NCBI GenBank assembly: GCA_041497115.1
Contig: JBGQFW010000105.1
Location: 1 to 14,311 of the forward strand
DNA: 14,311 nucleotides
Source: AR5 sp041497115
GTDB taxonomy: Bacteria; Methylomirabilota; Methylomirabilia; Rokubacteriales; CSP1-6
Direction: 5' to 3'
Numbering within the stretch: position 1 is the stretch's first letter; every line of letters begins with the position of its first letter. Below are positions 1 through 8,611 of this stretch, piece by piece. A model generated the notes under the pieces. It was not told the DNA's origin. It saw nothing but the letters and a program-made list of their open reading frames with translations, and did not search any database. A program made the translations under genes and the position numbers.

Positions 1-44
1 CCCCGGCGCGGCCGTGGCGCTTCTCTGGAGTGGTCAATCAACAT

Positions 45-73
45 CGTGGGGGGCCTCGAACGGGCCCCCCATG
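45..73. other. GC-rich perfect hairpin, possible weak terminator
   Basis: GGGGGGCC at 48-55 pairs perfectly with GGCCCCCC at 63-70 around a 7-base loop. The stem extends by a T-A pair (47/71), a G-T pair and a C-G pair (45/73). It lies downstream of the minus-strand gene ending at 160, so it could stop or stabilise that transcript. No run of T follows on the minus strand, so it is not a classical intrinsic terminator. The rest of 1-159 holds no gene I can support, only further short GC palindromes (GGCGCC at 92-97 and 111-116). Confidence 0.3.
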
Positions 74-159
74 CCCCCCGTGGCGGCTCACGGCGCCCCG
101 GCGGTGCCGTGGCGCCGCTCGGCGACGCACCCGCCACGACGTCGGCGCGACGGGGAAGG

Positions 160-666
160 TCAGCGGAAGATCTTCTTGAGCCCCTCGACGCCTTGGTTGA
201 CCGCGCGCTCGGCCGGGCTCAGTGGTGAGGACGCCACCGGGCGGGGGGCGAGGCGGATGTGGATCTCGGCGCTCTGGCCGGCCAGCACCTGGATCTGCCG
301 CGTCTCCGTCGCGTAGCGCGGATGGGAGACGCGCAGCCGGTAGCTCCCCTCCCTCAGCGTGCGGCGCGCCTCGCCGCCGGCGACGGGCAGCGTCGTGACC
401 AGCGCGTCCTTGGGCGTGAGCAGCTCCACGGTGGCGTCGGCGACCGGCTTGCCGGCCCGGTCCTGGACGATCGCGATGACCTCGCCGCTGTCGGCCGGCG
501 TCATCCGCCCCGGGCGCAGGTAGCCGTAGAGCGCGCCGCCGATCGAGAGCACGGCGGCGATGATGCCGAGCGTCGCCTGCACGCGCGAGAACGACAGGTG
601 GCCGCGCAGCCGGAGGAACCGGCCGGGACGCACGTCGGGGGACGGCGCGGCGGGATCTGCACTCAT
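160..666 (-). CDS. Membrane-anchored protein with carboxypeptidase-regulatory-like (PEGA-like) domain
   Basis: This 168-residue protein has no recognised specific function. A basic N-terminus (residues 12-29) precedes one hydrophobic segment at about 30-50 (ATLGIIAAVLSIGGALYGYL), which looks like a membrane anchor with the rest outside the cytoplasm. Residues 61-139 form a small beta-sandwich-like domain: a GKPVADATVEL stretch, then a GSYRLRVSHPRYA stretch, then strands up to HIRLAP. This is the pattern of carboxypeptidase-regulatory-like or PEGA domains, which bind or brace extracytoplasmic partners. The C-terminus ends in a short amphipathic tail. It starts 22 bases after the livF stop on the same strand, so it may be the last gene of the transporter operon, but no known Liv system needs such a subunit. 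The start ATG has no strong ribosome binding site. The domain call rests on pattern alone. Confidence 0.75.
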   Translation of the reverse strand: MSADPAAPSPDVRPGRFLRLRGHLSFSRVQATLGIIAAVLSIGGALYGYLRPGRMTPADSGEVIAIVQDRAGKPVADATVELLTPKDALVTTLPVAGGEARRTLREGSYRLRVSHPRYATETRQIQVLAGQSAEIHIRLAPRPVASSPLSPAERAVNQGVEGLKKIFR

Positions 667-688
667 GACCCGGCCAGCGTAGCAGGTC

Positions 689-2179
<1,491 letters not shown>

Positions 2180-2183
<4 letters not shown>

Positions 2184-3160
2184 GTGCGTCCTGCGCGCGA
2201 GAAGAGTTTTCGCAGGGAGGGGTAGGCGCCCTGCGGGAGGAAGAGGACGACGGCGATCAGCAGCACGCCGTAGACGATGAGGTGGGCGCCGTGCAGCCCG
2301 CTCTGCCCGAAGAAGTAGCGCGACAGCTCGCCGAGCGGCGTGAGGATGAACGAGCCCACGATCGGCCCCAGCAGCGTGCCGCTGCCACCGATGATCGGGC
2401 GGATGATGATCTCGACCGAGAGCGGGATGCCGAACACGGCGGCCGGCTGCAGCGAGAAGTTCTGGAACGCGTAGAAGGTCCCCGCCAGGCCGGTGAGGAA
2501 GGACGACACGACCATCGCCAGCATCTTGTACTTGAACGTGTCCACGCCGAGCGCCTCGCAGGCGGTCTCGTCCTCGCGGATCGCGCCCAGGTAGATCCCG
2601 AACCGCCGCCGCTCGATCAGCGCGGTCACGCCGGTGGCGAGCAGCATGAGGGCGAGCGCCACGTAGTAGTAGGCGCGCGGGTCCTGGAACTGGAACTGGC
2701 GCGGGTTGCCGGTGAAGGTGATGTAGAGGCCGACGGCGCCGCCGACCGCGTCGATGTTGGAGGCGAGGATGCGGCAGATTTCGGCGAAGGCCACCGTGAG
2801 CAGGACGAAGTAGAAGCCGCGCAGGCCGAAGCGGAAGCCGAGGAAGCCGATCACCGCGCCCAGCACCGCCGCCAGCGCGGCGCCGACGAACATCCCGATC
2901 CACGGCGTCACCCCGCGCTCGAAGAGCAGCGCCGAGGTGTAGCCGCCGATCCCGACGAAGGCGGCGTGGCCGACCGAGAGCTGGCCGGCGTACCCCCCGA
3001 CGACGTTCCACGCCTGGGCGAGCGCCGCGTAGAAGAAGATGAGGATGAAGATCGTGACCGCGTAGCCGCTGAGCACCGCCGGCAGCGCGAGCAGGACCGC
3101 TACCACCGACAGTTGTAGCGAGGTCCGCCAGCTCGGGTAGAGGCGCAGGTGGCCTGACAT
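2180..3160 (-). CDS. livM: Branched-chain amino acid type ABC transporter permease LivM (system B)
   Basis: This 326-residue integral membrane permease forms the channel with LivH. Several hydrophobic helices are visible (for example residues 15-50, 88-110, 164-182, 213-232 and 295-310). The family signature AQAWNVVGGYAGQLSVGHA lies at 48-66, the coupling-loop-like segment YLGAIREDETACEALGVD at 190-207, and the late GGSGTLLGPIVG motif at 258-269. These identify LivM rather than LivH. ATG at 3160 follows the livH stop after 12 bases, and the stop overlaps the livG start as ATGA. No strong ribosome binding site precedes it, so translation probably depends on coupling with livH. The length is normal for LivM. 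Confidence 0.95.
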
Positions 3161-3172
3161 AGAAGGGCGTGG

Positions 3173-4045
3173 CTATGTTTGGCGCTTGCCAAACAGCCCG
3201 GCCGGCCGGAAGAGCAAGATCACGATCAGCAGCGAGAAGCTGAACAATTCCTTGAGCGACGGGCGCAGGAAGACGGCGCCCAGCGACTCGGCCACCGAGA
3301 CCAGCAGCCCCCCGATGAAGGCGCCGAGCAGGCTGCCCATGCCGCCGATGATCACGATGTTGAACGAGGTGACCGACAGCGACAGCCCGGTGGGCGGCTG
3401 GAAGGGCAGGATCGGCGACACCAGGGCGCCGGCCGCGCCCACGCAGGCGGCGCCGATGCCGAAGGCGACGGCGTAGATGCGGCGCACGTCGGCGCCGATC
3501 ACGCGCGCGCCGTACTGGTTGTCGGCGGCCGCCCGGATCAGGCGTCCCATCTCGGTCCGGTAGAGGAACAGCCACAGCGCCAGCGTGAGGACGACGGCCA
3601 CGCCGAAGGTGACGAGCCGGGCGACGTCCACGTAGAGGGGGCCGAGGTCCCAGGTCAGCCGGGCCAGCGGTGAGCGCACGCGGTTGGGCTCCGGCCCGAA
3701 GGCGAGCAGCGCGGTGTTCTCGAGCACGAGGGCCACGCCGAGCATGAGAAGGATCTGCATCTCGTGCGGCGCCTCGATGATGGGGTCCACCAGCCCGCGC
3801 TGCACGGCCATGCCGAGCGCAAAGAGGGCGAGCGCGCAGAGGGGGAACGAGACGTAGGGGTCGAGGCCGGCCCGGCCGGACAGCATGAAGGCGAGGTACA
3901 TCCCCCACACCATCATGTCGCCGTGGGCGAAGTTCACGACGCGCATCACGCCGAAGATCAGCGTGAGGCCCACCGCCATGAGGCTGTAGACGCCGCCGAA
4001 GAGCAGACCGCTGAGCAGCCCCTGCGCGACCAGCGTGACGTCGAT
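3173..4045 (-). CDS. livH: Branched-chain amino acid type ABC transporter permease LivH (system B), start codon uncertain
   Basis: This permease has the LivH core motif LTLIFGVMRVVNFAHGDMM and the late motif IIGGMGSLLGAFIGG. The first ordinary start in frame is ATG at 3979, but that would remove most of the first membrane helix. The frame upstream encodes AQGLLSGLLFGGVYSLMAVG, which aligns without gaps to the N-terminus of the second LivH in this window (AQQLLLGLLIGGLYGLAAAG). No ATG, GTG or TTG exists in that extension. The match points to a start near 4045 (codon ATC) or the CTG at 4033, giving about 290 residues, the same as the other LivH (289). AAGG at 4055-4058 lies 9 bases before 4045. 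The extended end is therefore inferred. A one-base change or sequence error at an ATG is the simplest explanation. The conservative version is 3173-3979 (268 residues). Confidence 0.88.
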   Translation of the reverse strand: MDVTLVAQGLLSGLLFGGVYSLMAVGLTLIFGVMRVVNFAHGDMMVWGMYLAFMLSGRAGLDPYVSFPLCALALFALGMAVQRGLVDPIIEAPHEMQILLMLGVALVLENTALLAFGPEPNRVRSPLARLTWDLGPLYVDVARLVTFGVAVVLTLALWLFLYRTEMGRLIRAAADNQYGARVIGADVRRIYAVAFGIGAACVGAAGALVSPILPFQPPTGLSLSVTSFNIVIIGGMGSLLGAFIGGLLVSVAESLGAVFLRPSLKELFSFSLLIVILLFRPAGLFGKRQT

Positions 4046-4049
4046 CGTC

Positions 4050-5318
4050 CTACGCCTTCGGCCGCGGGAACACGACCTTCGCCAGCGCGGCGTCCCTCGG
4101 CCAGACCGCCACCGGCTTCTGGTGGAGGATCTGGATCATGGTCGTGATCGCGTTGGGGTTGTCGCCGACCTCGTTGAAGTGGACGGGGCCGCCGTACTGC
4201 ATGAGGCCGGCGCTGTAGTTCGTCTTCCGGATGGCGTCCACGATGGCGTCGGGATCGTCCACGGAGGCCGCCCGCTCCAGCACGTCGGCGATGACGAACA
4301 CGGCGTCGTAGGAGTAGCCGGAGTTGGTGTCGAACGTCTTGCCGCTCGAGCGCTTGCGGTACTCCTCGGCGACCGCGTTGGTCTTGGGGTTCTTGAAGTT
4401 CGCCCACGGCACGCTGTCGAGCACGTGCTCGAGGTCGTCCTTGAGCGCGGCGAGCTGGCCGGCCTCGTAGAAGCCGGGGCTGCCGGGGCCGACGACGCCG
4501 AGGACGTCCAGCCGCTGCTTGCGCATCTCCGGCAGCAGGAGCTGGGCGCTCGCCGGCCGCGCGATCGGCGCCACCACGTCGGGCTTGAGCGACTTGAGCT
4601 TGGCCACCTCGGTGGAGAGGTCCGACGGCGGCTCCGGCCACGCGATGACGTCGTCCTCCAGCAGCGTCCACGCCGGCCTGGCCGCCTTGTAGGCGGCGAG
4701 GAACCCGCGCGACTGGCTCTGGCCGAAGAGGTCGTTGCAGTACATCAGCGCGACGCGCTTGGGCGTCACCTTGGCCTCGGCGAAGATCTCGGTGAAGTAC
4801 TGCACCGCCTTGCGCCCGAACGACGAGCCGGTGGGGAAATTGCGGTAGACGTACTGGACTTTCTGCTGCCCCTCCTTCACCGACTTCGCCACGTTGGCGG
4901 TGATCGGATCGGCCGCCGCGATGTCCACCAGGAACGGCACGCGGCGCTGCTGGGCGACCGACACCATCGCCGCCGTGCTGCCCGAGTCGAACGAGCCCAT
5001 CAGCATCTGCGCGCCCTGGGTGACGACGCGCTCGGCCTCGACGCGCCCGTTCTCGACCTTGGTCTGCGTGTCGCCGAGGACCAGCTCGAGCCTCAGCCCG
5101 CCCTTGCTCTTGATGCCGCCCGCCGCGTTGACGGCCTCGACGGCCATCTGGGCGCCGAGCCGGCACGCCTGCCCCGGCTCGGCGAGCGGGCCGGTGACCG
5201 GATGCACCGCGCCGATCTTGAACGTCTTGCCCTGCGCGCGCAGGGGGCGCGGCGCGCCGAGCACGGCGGCGCCGGCGGCGGTCTTGAGGAAGGTGCGGCG
5301 GCTGAGTCGCATGGTCAT
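4050..5318 (-). CDS. Periplasmic substrate-binding protein of Liv/HAAT type with Tat signal (system B)
   Basis: This 422-residue solute-binding protein captures the substrate outside the cytoplasm and delivers it to the adjacent LivHM permease. The N-terminus has an exact twin-arginine motif, SRRTFLK (6-12), then a hydrophobic stretch (TAAGAAVLGA) and a likely cleavage near LRA-Q, so it should be exported folded by Tat. The mature part starts KTFKIGAVHPVTGPLAEPG and contains MAVEAVNAAGGI, the usual opening of the periplasmic binding protein type 1 fold. There is no lipobox cysteine. ATG at 5318 is chosen because AAGGAGG (5324-5330) sits 5 bases upstream. The frame stays open to 5597, but the extra residues are a shadow of livM. 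The substrate is unknown: branched-chain amino acids, amides and aromatic or short-chain acids are all known for this family. Confidence 0.92.
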   Translation of the reverse strand: MTMRLSRRTFLKTAAGAAVLGAPRPLRAQGKTFKIGAVHPVTGPLAEPGQACRLGAQMAVEAVNAAGGIKSKGGLRLELVLGDTQTKVENGRVEAERVVTQGAQMLMGSFDSGSTAAMVSVAQQRRVPFLVDIAAADPITANVAKSVKEGQQKVQYVYRNFPTGSSFGRKAVQYFTEIFAEAKVTPKRVALMYCNDLFGQSQSRGFLAAYKAARPAWTLLEDDVIAWPEPPSDLSTEVAKLKSLKPDVVAPIARPASAQLLLPEMRKQRLDVLGVVGPGSPGFYEAGQLAALKDDLEHVLDSVPWANFKNPKTNAVAEEYRKRSSGKTFDTNSGYSYDAVFVIADVLERAASVDDPDAIVDAIRKTNYSAGLMQYGGPVHFNEVGDNPNAITTMIQILHQKPVAVWPRDAALAKVVFPRPKA

Positions 5319-5323
5319 CACGG

Positions 5324-5351
5324 CCTCCTTCGATCGGGTAGGCGGATTATA
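5324..5351 (-). promoter_or_regulatory. Candidate promoter -10 box and strong ribosome binding site for system B
   Basis: The 53-base gap between the two transporter clusters carries, on the minus strand, a perfect TATAAT (5351 down to 5346) in an otherwise GC-rich sequence. It is followed by AAGGAGG (5330 down to 5324), 5 bases before the ATG at 5318. Initiation about 7 bases after the -10 box would give a leader of roughly 20 bases. The hexamer 17 bases upstream (TGAGCC, 5374 to 5369) is a poor match to TTGACA, so the promoter is plausible but not proven. It would let system B be expressed separately from system A. Confidence 0.5.
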
Positions 5352-5371
5352 TACTTCTCGGCCCTGTCGGC

Positions 5372-6289
5372 TCAGCGCGCGAGCAGGCGCCGGACGCGGT
5401 CGGCCGCCTGCACCAGCCCGCCCGGCAGCAGCAGCACGATGGCGATGAACAGCGCGCCGAAGATCAGCAGGTGGAAGTCCACCCAGCGCACCGCCAGGTA
5501 CTCCTTGAGCACCACGTAGAGGATCGCGCCGAGCACGGGGCCGTGCAGCGTGCCGACGCCGCCGATGTACGTCATCAGCAGCGCGTCGAACGTCCACGTC
5601 GGGCTGAACGCGTGCGACGGGTAGTAGCTGATGTGGTAGTAGCCGAAGAGCCCGCCGGCGAGGCCGGCCAGCCCGGTCGAGAGCGCCAGCGCGGTGAGCT
5701 TGAGCCGCAGCGCGCCGACGCCGGAGGCCTCGGCCGCCTCCTCGTCCTCACGGATCGCCTGCATGCCGAGACCCGCGCGCGAGCCGGCCAGCGCGGCGAC
5801 CGTCACCACCGACACCGCCGCCAGCGCCAGCGCGAGATAGTAGCGGTGGCTCAGCCGGTAGCCGGCGATGGTGGCGGCGGGCAGCGTGGAGATCTCCGGC
5901 AGCGCGTTGTTGACGGTGGTCCTGAGTATTTCGCCGAGCGCCAGCGTGCCGATGGCGAAATAGGCGCCGCGCAGCCGGAAGGCGGGCGCGCCGATCACGA
6001 GGGCGAACGCGGTGGCCAGCACCGCGCCCGCCGCCAGCGCCGCCACCACCGGCGTCCCCTTGATCCAGAGCGTGCGCGCCAGCAGGGCGCCGAGGCCGAA
6101 GAACGCGGCGTGGCCGAGGTTCACCTGCCCGGCGTAGCCGGCCACGATGTTCCAGCTCTGCGCCAGCGTGATCGAGAGCAGGACGAGGAAGACGAAGTTC
6201 AGCACGTCGTCGCGCGGCGCCAGCCGCGGCAGGAAGGCGAGCGCGCCGAGACCGGCCAGGATGGCGAGCGCCCAGCGCCGCTCGCTCAT
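5372..6289 (-). CDS. livM: Branched-chain amino acid type ABC transporter permease LivM (system A)
   Basis: This 305-residue multi-span permease carries the family signature AQSWNIVAGYAGQVNLGHAA (43-62). The coupling-loop-like MQAIREDEEAAEASGV is at 176-191 and the late motif YIGGVGTLHGPVLGA at 241-255. Hydrophobic segments are seen at about 8-20, 29-48, 81-101, 150-168, 199-216 and 272-289. The ATG at 6289 overlaps the livH stop by 4 bases (ATGA). The open frame continues upstream to 6805, but that part is out of frame with livH and is arginine-rich shadow sequence. This is the last gene of system A; 53 bases separate its stop from the next binding-protein gene. Confidence 0.95.
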   Translation of the reverse strand: MSERRWALAILAGLGALAFLPRLAPRDDVLNFVFLVLLSITLAQSWNIVAGYAGQVNLGHAAFFGLGALLARTLWIKGTPVVAALAAGAVLATAFALVIGAPAFRLRGAYFAIGTLALGEILRTTVNNALPEISTLPAATIAGYRLSHRYYLALALAAVSVVTVAALAGSRAGLGMQAIREDEEAAEASGVGALRLKLTALALSTGLAGLAGGLFGYYHISYYPSHAFSPTWTFDALLMTYIGGVGTLHGPVLGAILYVVLKEYLAVRWVDFHLLIFGALFIAIVLLLPGGLVQAADRVRRLLAR

Positions 6290-7155
6290 CGCCCGAACAG
6301 CCCGCGCGGCCGCGCGATCAGCACGACGACGAAGATCACGAGGCCGACCACCTCGCGGTAGGGGCCGCCGAAGGTCGCCGCGCTCGCCGCCTCCGCCACG
6401 CCCAGCACGAGGCCGCCGACGAAGGTGCCGGGCATCGAGCCGAGGCCGGCCAGCACGACCACGATCAGCGCCTTGAGCGTCCACTCGAGGCCAATCGACG
6501 GGCTGACCGAGTAGCCGACGGTCACCAGCGTGCCGGCGGCGCCGGCCAGCGCGGTGCCGATCGCGAAGGCCAGGAGATACGCGCGCCGCACGTCGATGCC
6601 GGTCAGCAGCGCCGCCTGCCAGTCCTCGGCGGTGGCGCGGATGGCCTTGCCCCACCGCCAGTGCCCCAGCAGCAGGTGCAGGCCGCCGATGAGGACGAAC
6701 GCCAGCGCCAGGCTCAGCAGGCGGACGACGGGGATCGTGAGGTCGCCCACGCTGAGCACGACGCCGCCGTAGGGGGTCACGATCGAGCGCTCGTCGGCGG
6801 TCCACAGGCGCACGGCGAGGGCGTGCAGCGCCAGCGCCAGGCCGAAGCCGATCAGCAGCGAGTTCTTCACGCGCGTCTCCTCGCCGGCGCGCACGACGAA
6901 GGCGAACAGCCCCAGGTAGAGGACGGCGCCGGCGCCGAGCGCGAGCGGAAGCACCAGCGCCAGCGCGACGAAAGGGTCAAGGCCGAGCAGGGACACCGCG
7001 AAGAAGGCGGCGTAGCCCCCCAGCATGATCAGCTCGCCGTGGGCGACGTCGAGCACTTTCATGACGCCGAACACCAGCGAGAGGCCGGCGGCGGCCAGAC
7101 CGTAGAGGCCGCCGATCAGCAGGCCGAGCAGGAGCTGCTGGGCGAGGATGCTCAC
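6286..7155 (-). CDS. livH: Branched-chain amino acid type ABC transporter permease LivH (system A)
   Basis: This 289-residue permease partners the following LivM. The complete N-terminal helix (AQQLLLGLLIGGLYGLAAAG) leads into LSLVFGVMKVLDVAHGELIMLGG, the LivH hallmark. VVVLAGLGSMPGTFVGG and a terminal VLIARPRGLFG complete the pattern. It starts at GTG 7155, overlapping the livF stop by 4 bases, and its own stop overlaps the livM start, so all three genes are translationally coupled. It is a useful reference for the truncated-looking LivH of system B, whose upstream extension aligns with this N-terminus. Confidence 0.95.
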   Translation of the reverse strand: MSILAQQLLLGLLIGGLYGLAAAGLSLVFGVMKVLDVAHGELIMLGGYAAFFAVSLLGLDPFVALALVLPLALGAGAVLYLGLFAFVVRAGEETRVKNSLLIGFGLALALHALAVRLWTADERSIVTPYGGVVLSVGDLTIPVVRLLSLALAFVLIGGLHLLLGHWRWGKAIRATAEDWQAALLTGIDVRRAYLLAFAIGTALAGAAGTLVTVGYSVSPSIGLEWTLKALIVVVLAGLGSMPGTFVGGLVLGVAEAASAATFGGPYREVVGLVIFVVVLIARPRGLFGR

Positions 7156-7871
7156 GGGCCCACCGCCAGCGGGCCGAGATAGGCGCGGCGCACGTGCGGA
7201 TCGCGGAGCAGGTCGGCGGCGGCGCCCTGCCCGGCGATGCGCCCGGACTCCAGCACGTACGCGCGATGGGCGAGCGTGAGGGCGGCCTGCACGTTCTGCT
7301 CGACGAGGAAGACGCCGACGCCCGCCCGGTTGATCGCGGCGAGCGACTCGAAGATCGAGGCGACCAGCCGGGGCGCGATTCCCAGCGACGGCTCGTCGAG
7401 CATCAGCAGCGTGGGATTGGTCATCAGCGCGCGGCCGACCGCCACCATCTGCTGCTGGCCGCCCGAGAGCGCGCTCACGAGCTGGCGCCGGCGGGCCTGG
7501 AGGTCGGGGAACAGCGTGTACACGCGCTCGAGGCCGGCCGCCTTCGTGGCGCGCGCGCGCGGGGCGAAGGCGCCGAGGTCGAGGTTGTCCTCCACCGTCA
7601 TGCCGCCGAAGAGGCGGCGCCCCTCCGGCACCAGCGCCAGGCCGCGCTCGACGATCAGGTGGGCGGGGACGGCGGCGAGGTCCTCCCCCTGCCAGCGGAT
7701 CGCGCCGGCGCGCGGCCGCAGCAGCCCCGCCACGGTGGTGAGGAGCGTGCTCTTGCCCGCGCCGTTGGGGCCGAGCAGCGCGACGATCTCGCCGGGCCCG
7801 ACCGAGAGCGAGACGCCGAAGAGCACCCGGATGTCGCCGTAGGCGACGTCGAGGTCGCGGATCTCAAGCAC
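7152..7871 (-). CDS. livF: Branched-chain amino acid type ABC transporter ATP-binding protein LivF (system A)
   Basis: This 239-residue ATPase has Walker A GPNGAGKS (34-41), signature LSGGQQQ (135-141) and Walker B LLMLDE (155-160), followed by PSLGIAP. The switch position carries the VEQN motif (190-193) typical of LivF. It starts at GTG 7871, inside the end of livG (8-base overlap), and its stop overlaps the livH start as GTGA. Its intact signature would complete one of the two composite ATP sites with LivG, whose own signature is degenerate. It resembles the other LivF closely in motifs and length but has many substitutions, so the two transporters are old paralogues or separately acquired. 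Confidence 0.95.
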   Translation of the reverse strand: MLEIRDLDVAYGDIRVLFGVSLSVGPGEIVALLGPNGAGKSTLLTTVAGLLRPRAGAIRWQGEDLAAVPAHLIVERGLALVPEGRRLFGGMTVEDNLDLGAFAPRARATKAAGLERVYTLFPDLQARRRQLVSALSGGQQQMVAVGRALMTNPTLLMLDEPSLGIAPRLVASIFESLAAINRAGVGVFLVEQNVQAALTLAHRAYVLESGRIAGQGAAADLLRDPHVRRAYLGPLAVGP

Positions 7872-8589
7872 GCATCGGGCCCAGGTACACGCTCACGACG
7901 GCGGGATCCGCGGCCACCGCCGGGGGCGGCCCCTCGGCGATCTTCTCGCCCGCGCTCAGCACGATGAGCCGGTCGGCGAGGTCCATCAGCGCCCACACGA
8001 TGTGCTCGACCATCAGCACCGTGAGGCCGCCGGCGACGAGGCCGCGCACCAGCGCCATCGCCGTCGCCGTCTCGACCGGGTTGAGGCCGGCCATGAACTC
8101 GTCGAGCAGCAGCAGGGCGGGCGCCGTCGCCAGCGCGCGCGCCAGCTCGAGCCGCTTGCGGTCGATCAGCGTGAGACGCGCGGCGGGCGTCGCCGCACGC
8201 CCGTCGAGGCCGACGAGCGCCAGCAGCCGGTGCGCCTCGGCGGTCGCCTCGGCGCGCGAGCCGCGGGCGCGGCCGTAGAGGCGGCCGACGAGGACGTTGT
8301 CGAGCGCGGTGAGGCCGGCGAACGGGCGCACGAGCTGGAAGGTGCGGGCCACACCGCGCGCGCAGATGCGGTGGGGGGCGAGCCCGGCCACGTCGCGGTC
8401 GTGGAAGCGGATGCGGCCGCCGTCGGGGGTGAGCGCGCCGGCGATCAGGTTGAACAGGGTCGTCTTGCCCGACCCGTTCGGGCCCATGATGCCGACGAGC
8501 TCGCCCTCGGCGACGGTGAAGCTGACCTCGTGGACGGCGCGGACGCCGCCGAAGCCCTTCGAGACCCTCTCGACCTCGAGCAGGGCCAT
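7864..8589 (-). CDS. livG: Branched-chain amino acid type ABC transporter ATP-binding protein LivG (system A)
   Basis: This 241-residue ATPase has Walker A GPNGSGKT (36-43), Walker B LLLLDE (159-164) and H-loop histidine 196 (VEHIVW). The segment ARTFQLVRPFAGLTALDNVL is typical of LivG. As in the second LivG of this window, the ABC signature is replaced by LTLIDRKRLEL (139-149), without the SGGQ core. The ATG at 8589 comes 22 bases after the stop of the binding-protein gene. No clear Shine-Dalgarno sequence is seen in that gap. Order in this system is binding protein, LivG, LivF, LivH, LivM. Confidence 0.95.
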   Translation of the reverse strand: MALLEVERVSKGFGGVRAVHEVSFTVAEGELVGIMGPNGSGKTTLFNLIAGALTPDGGRIRFHDRDVAGLAPHRICARGVARTFQLVRPFAGLTALDNVLVGRLYGRARGSRAEATAEAHRLLALVGLDGRAATPAARLTLIDRKRLELARALATAPALLLLDEFMAGLNPVETATAMALVRGLVAGGLTVLMVEHIVWALMDLADRLIVLSAGEKIAEGPPPAVAADPAVVSVYLGPMRA

Positions 8590-8611
8590 GCGGCGTGCGC
8601 GCGCTACCGCC

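Noticed and set aside
91..116. Repeated GGCGCC palindromes near the left edge
   Set aside because: Short GC palindromes are expected by chance in such GC-rich DNA. They show no array structure or spacing that would suggest CRISPR or an attachment site.
2184..3908. Upstream part of the minus-strand frame that contains livG
   Set aside because: It overlaps livM and livH in another frame and encodes arginine/proline-rich sequence. The livG start is fixed by the AGGA and the ATGA overlap at 2180-2183.
4035..5519. 494-residue open frame on the plus strand
   Set aside because: It is antisense to the binding protein and LivM, rich in R, H, G and A with no domain pattern. Long antisense frames are expected at this GC content, and the minus strand has clear family matches.
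5319..5597. N-terminal extension of the Tat-type binding protein
   Set aside because: It would place 93 extra residues before a perfect Tat signal, overlap livM, and ignore the AAGGAGG 5 bases before 5318.
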